Source of the DNA: Flavobacterium piscisymbiosum
GTDB taxonomy: Bacteria; Bacteroidota; Bacteroidia; Flavobacteriales; Flavobacteriaceae
Length of the DNA: 64,000 nt
Assembly: GCF_020905295.1 (NCBI RefSeq)
Contig: NZ_JAJJMM010000001.1
Location: 3,782,001 to 3,846,000, forward strand
Direction of reading: 5' to 3'
The notes beneath the pieces were generated by a model. That model had not been told where the DNA came from. It worked only from the letters and a program-made list of their open reading frames with translations, and made no database searches. Position 1 is the stretch's first letter; every line of letters starts with the position of its first letter. The position numbers and the translations under genes were made by a program. This document shows, one piece after another, positions 63,379 to 64,000 of the stretch.

Positions 63379-64000
63379 ATGAAAAAGCCAAAAATTTACA
63401 AAAGAAAAGTCATCGTGATTCCGGTCATCATCTTGTTATTGATTTTTGCAGGAATACAATTTATCCGTCCTGTAATTACAAATCCACCAGTTACGGGAAA
63501 TTTAAAAGTGCCGCATGAAGTGGAGACTATTTTAAGAAATTCCTGTTATGATTGTCATTCGAACGAAACCAATTTGGCCTGGTATGATAAAATAGTTCCC
63601 GTATCGTGGCTTGTTGCCCAACATATAAAAGAGGGCAGGAGCGGACTCAATTTTTCTGAATGGGATAAATTATCAGCGGCAGATCAAAAGGCAAAACTTT
63701 GGGAATCTGTGAATCAGGTTTCTCAGGGAGCAATGCCTTTGCAGAGTTATACATTGGCACATCCGCAGGCAAAATTATCTCAAAAAGATCTCAAAGTACT
63801 TGAAAATTATATATGGGGTTTAAGAGTAAATAATAAACCTCAGGATACTGCGAAAATAAAAGCATTAAACAATCAGACCGAAGAATTGAAAAAGGCTGAA
63901 AAGTCAGTTAAAATACCTAAAACACCAAACGGGATTGCGTACATAGCTGATTATAAAAACTGGGGTGTTGTAAGTACAACGCAGCGTCTTGATAACGGAA
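63379..64000 (+). CDS. haem-binding protein with cytochrome P460-like C-terminus, partial
   Basis: Open to the right edge: 207 residues visible from ATG 63379. One N-terminal anchor (about 10-30, KVIVIPVIILLLIFAG). Haem-binding domain with the CxxCH motif CYDCH at about 59-63 and 'MPLQSYTLAHPQAKLSQKDLKVLENYIW' (family PF14376-like). From about 186, 'GIAYIADYKNWGVVSTTQRLDNG' is the start of a cytochrome P460 domain. Probably a periplasmic redox protein. C-terminal part is outside the window. Confidence 0.82.
   Translation, partial: MKKPKIYKRKVIVIPVIILLLIFAGIQFIRPVITNPPVTGNLKVPHEVETILRNSCYDCHSNETNLAWYDKIVPVSWLVAQHIKEGRSGLNFSEWDKLSAADQKAKLWESVNQVSQGAMPLQSYTLAHPQAKLSQKDLKVLENYIWGLRVNNKPQDTAKIKALNNQTEELKKAEKSVKIPKTPNGIAYIADYKNWGVVSTTQRLDNG

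Overview
The window looks like a chromosome segment of a Flavobacterium-type Bacteroidetes. It is AT-rich. It carries a SusC/SusD pair, LytTR regulators with LytS-type kinases, an ECF42/DGPF pair and TonB receptors with carboxypeptidase-like N-terminal domains. Several genes are preceded by the Bacteroidetes promoter form (TTG or TTTG, about 19-23 bases, then TAnnTTTG). Many intergenic regions are filled with families of palindromic repeats. No rRNA, tRNA, CRISPR array, prophage or insertion sequence was recognised.

Layout. 1-7.9 kb: start of a luciferase-like monooxygenase (cut by the edge), a MocR regulator, a TauE/SafE transporter with its DUF1634 partner, then a probable electrophile/quinone-stress group (DoxX, HxlR, NmrA-like reductase, quinone-oxidoreductase-like MDR). 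8.0-12.0 kb: a tight five-gene operon kaiC-kaiB-kaiB-histidine kinase-response regulator, without kaiA, behind a canonical promoter. 12.1-15.3 kb: ECF42 sigma factor with its DGPF partner, an AhpD-like protein and an unknown anchored protein. 15.5-25.3 kb: LytS-type kinase, metzincin-like metalloprotease, SusC, SusD and a LytTR response regulator, all on the minus strand. 25.8-29.6 kb: an acetyltransferase and nrdB-nrdA, with four TGTTGATAA motifs upstream. 30.2-36.1 kb: a probable zinc-acquisition locus (His-rich envelope protein, two DUF4625 lipoproteins, TonB receptor, AztD-like beta-propeller lipoprotein). A twin palindromic operator and a 37-unit heptamer array lie in front of it. 36.4-43.7 kb: Crp/Fnr regulator and ribB; a TetR regulator with its oxidoreductase operon; an isochorismatase-like hydrolase, a GlxA-type regulator and an unknown protein. 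44.1-48.0 kb: a response regulator and a giant CheB-CheR-PAS-histidine kinase. 48.3-52.1 kb: a more AT-rich patch with a 777-residue PD-(D/E)XK-like protein, small unknowns and an XRE regulator. 52.6-57.7 kb: a methyltransferase, then an operon of two NAD(P)-binding reductase/epimerases, a metallo-beta-lactamase-fold hydrolase and an AraC regulator. 58.7-64.0 kb: a siderophore-type TonB receptor, a membrane-bound LytTR protein and the start of a haem-binding/cytochrome P460-like protein.

The most interesting parts are five. (1) The kai operon looks like a self-contained KaiC module with two diverged KaiB paralogues and a dedicated two-component output. (2) The zinc locus joins an AztD-like chaperone to an outer-membrane receptor under what looks like a twin-operator promoter. 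(3) A roughly 95-base repeat occurs three times and shows compensatory base changes, which argues for a structured RNA. (4) The lone PD-(D/E)XK protein is of unknown family. (5) The four regularly spaced DnaA-box-like motifs lie in front of the ribonucleotide reductase genes. Functions are assigned from motif recognition by eye; no database search was possible.
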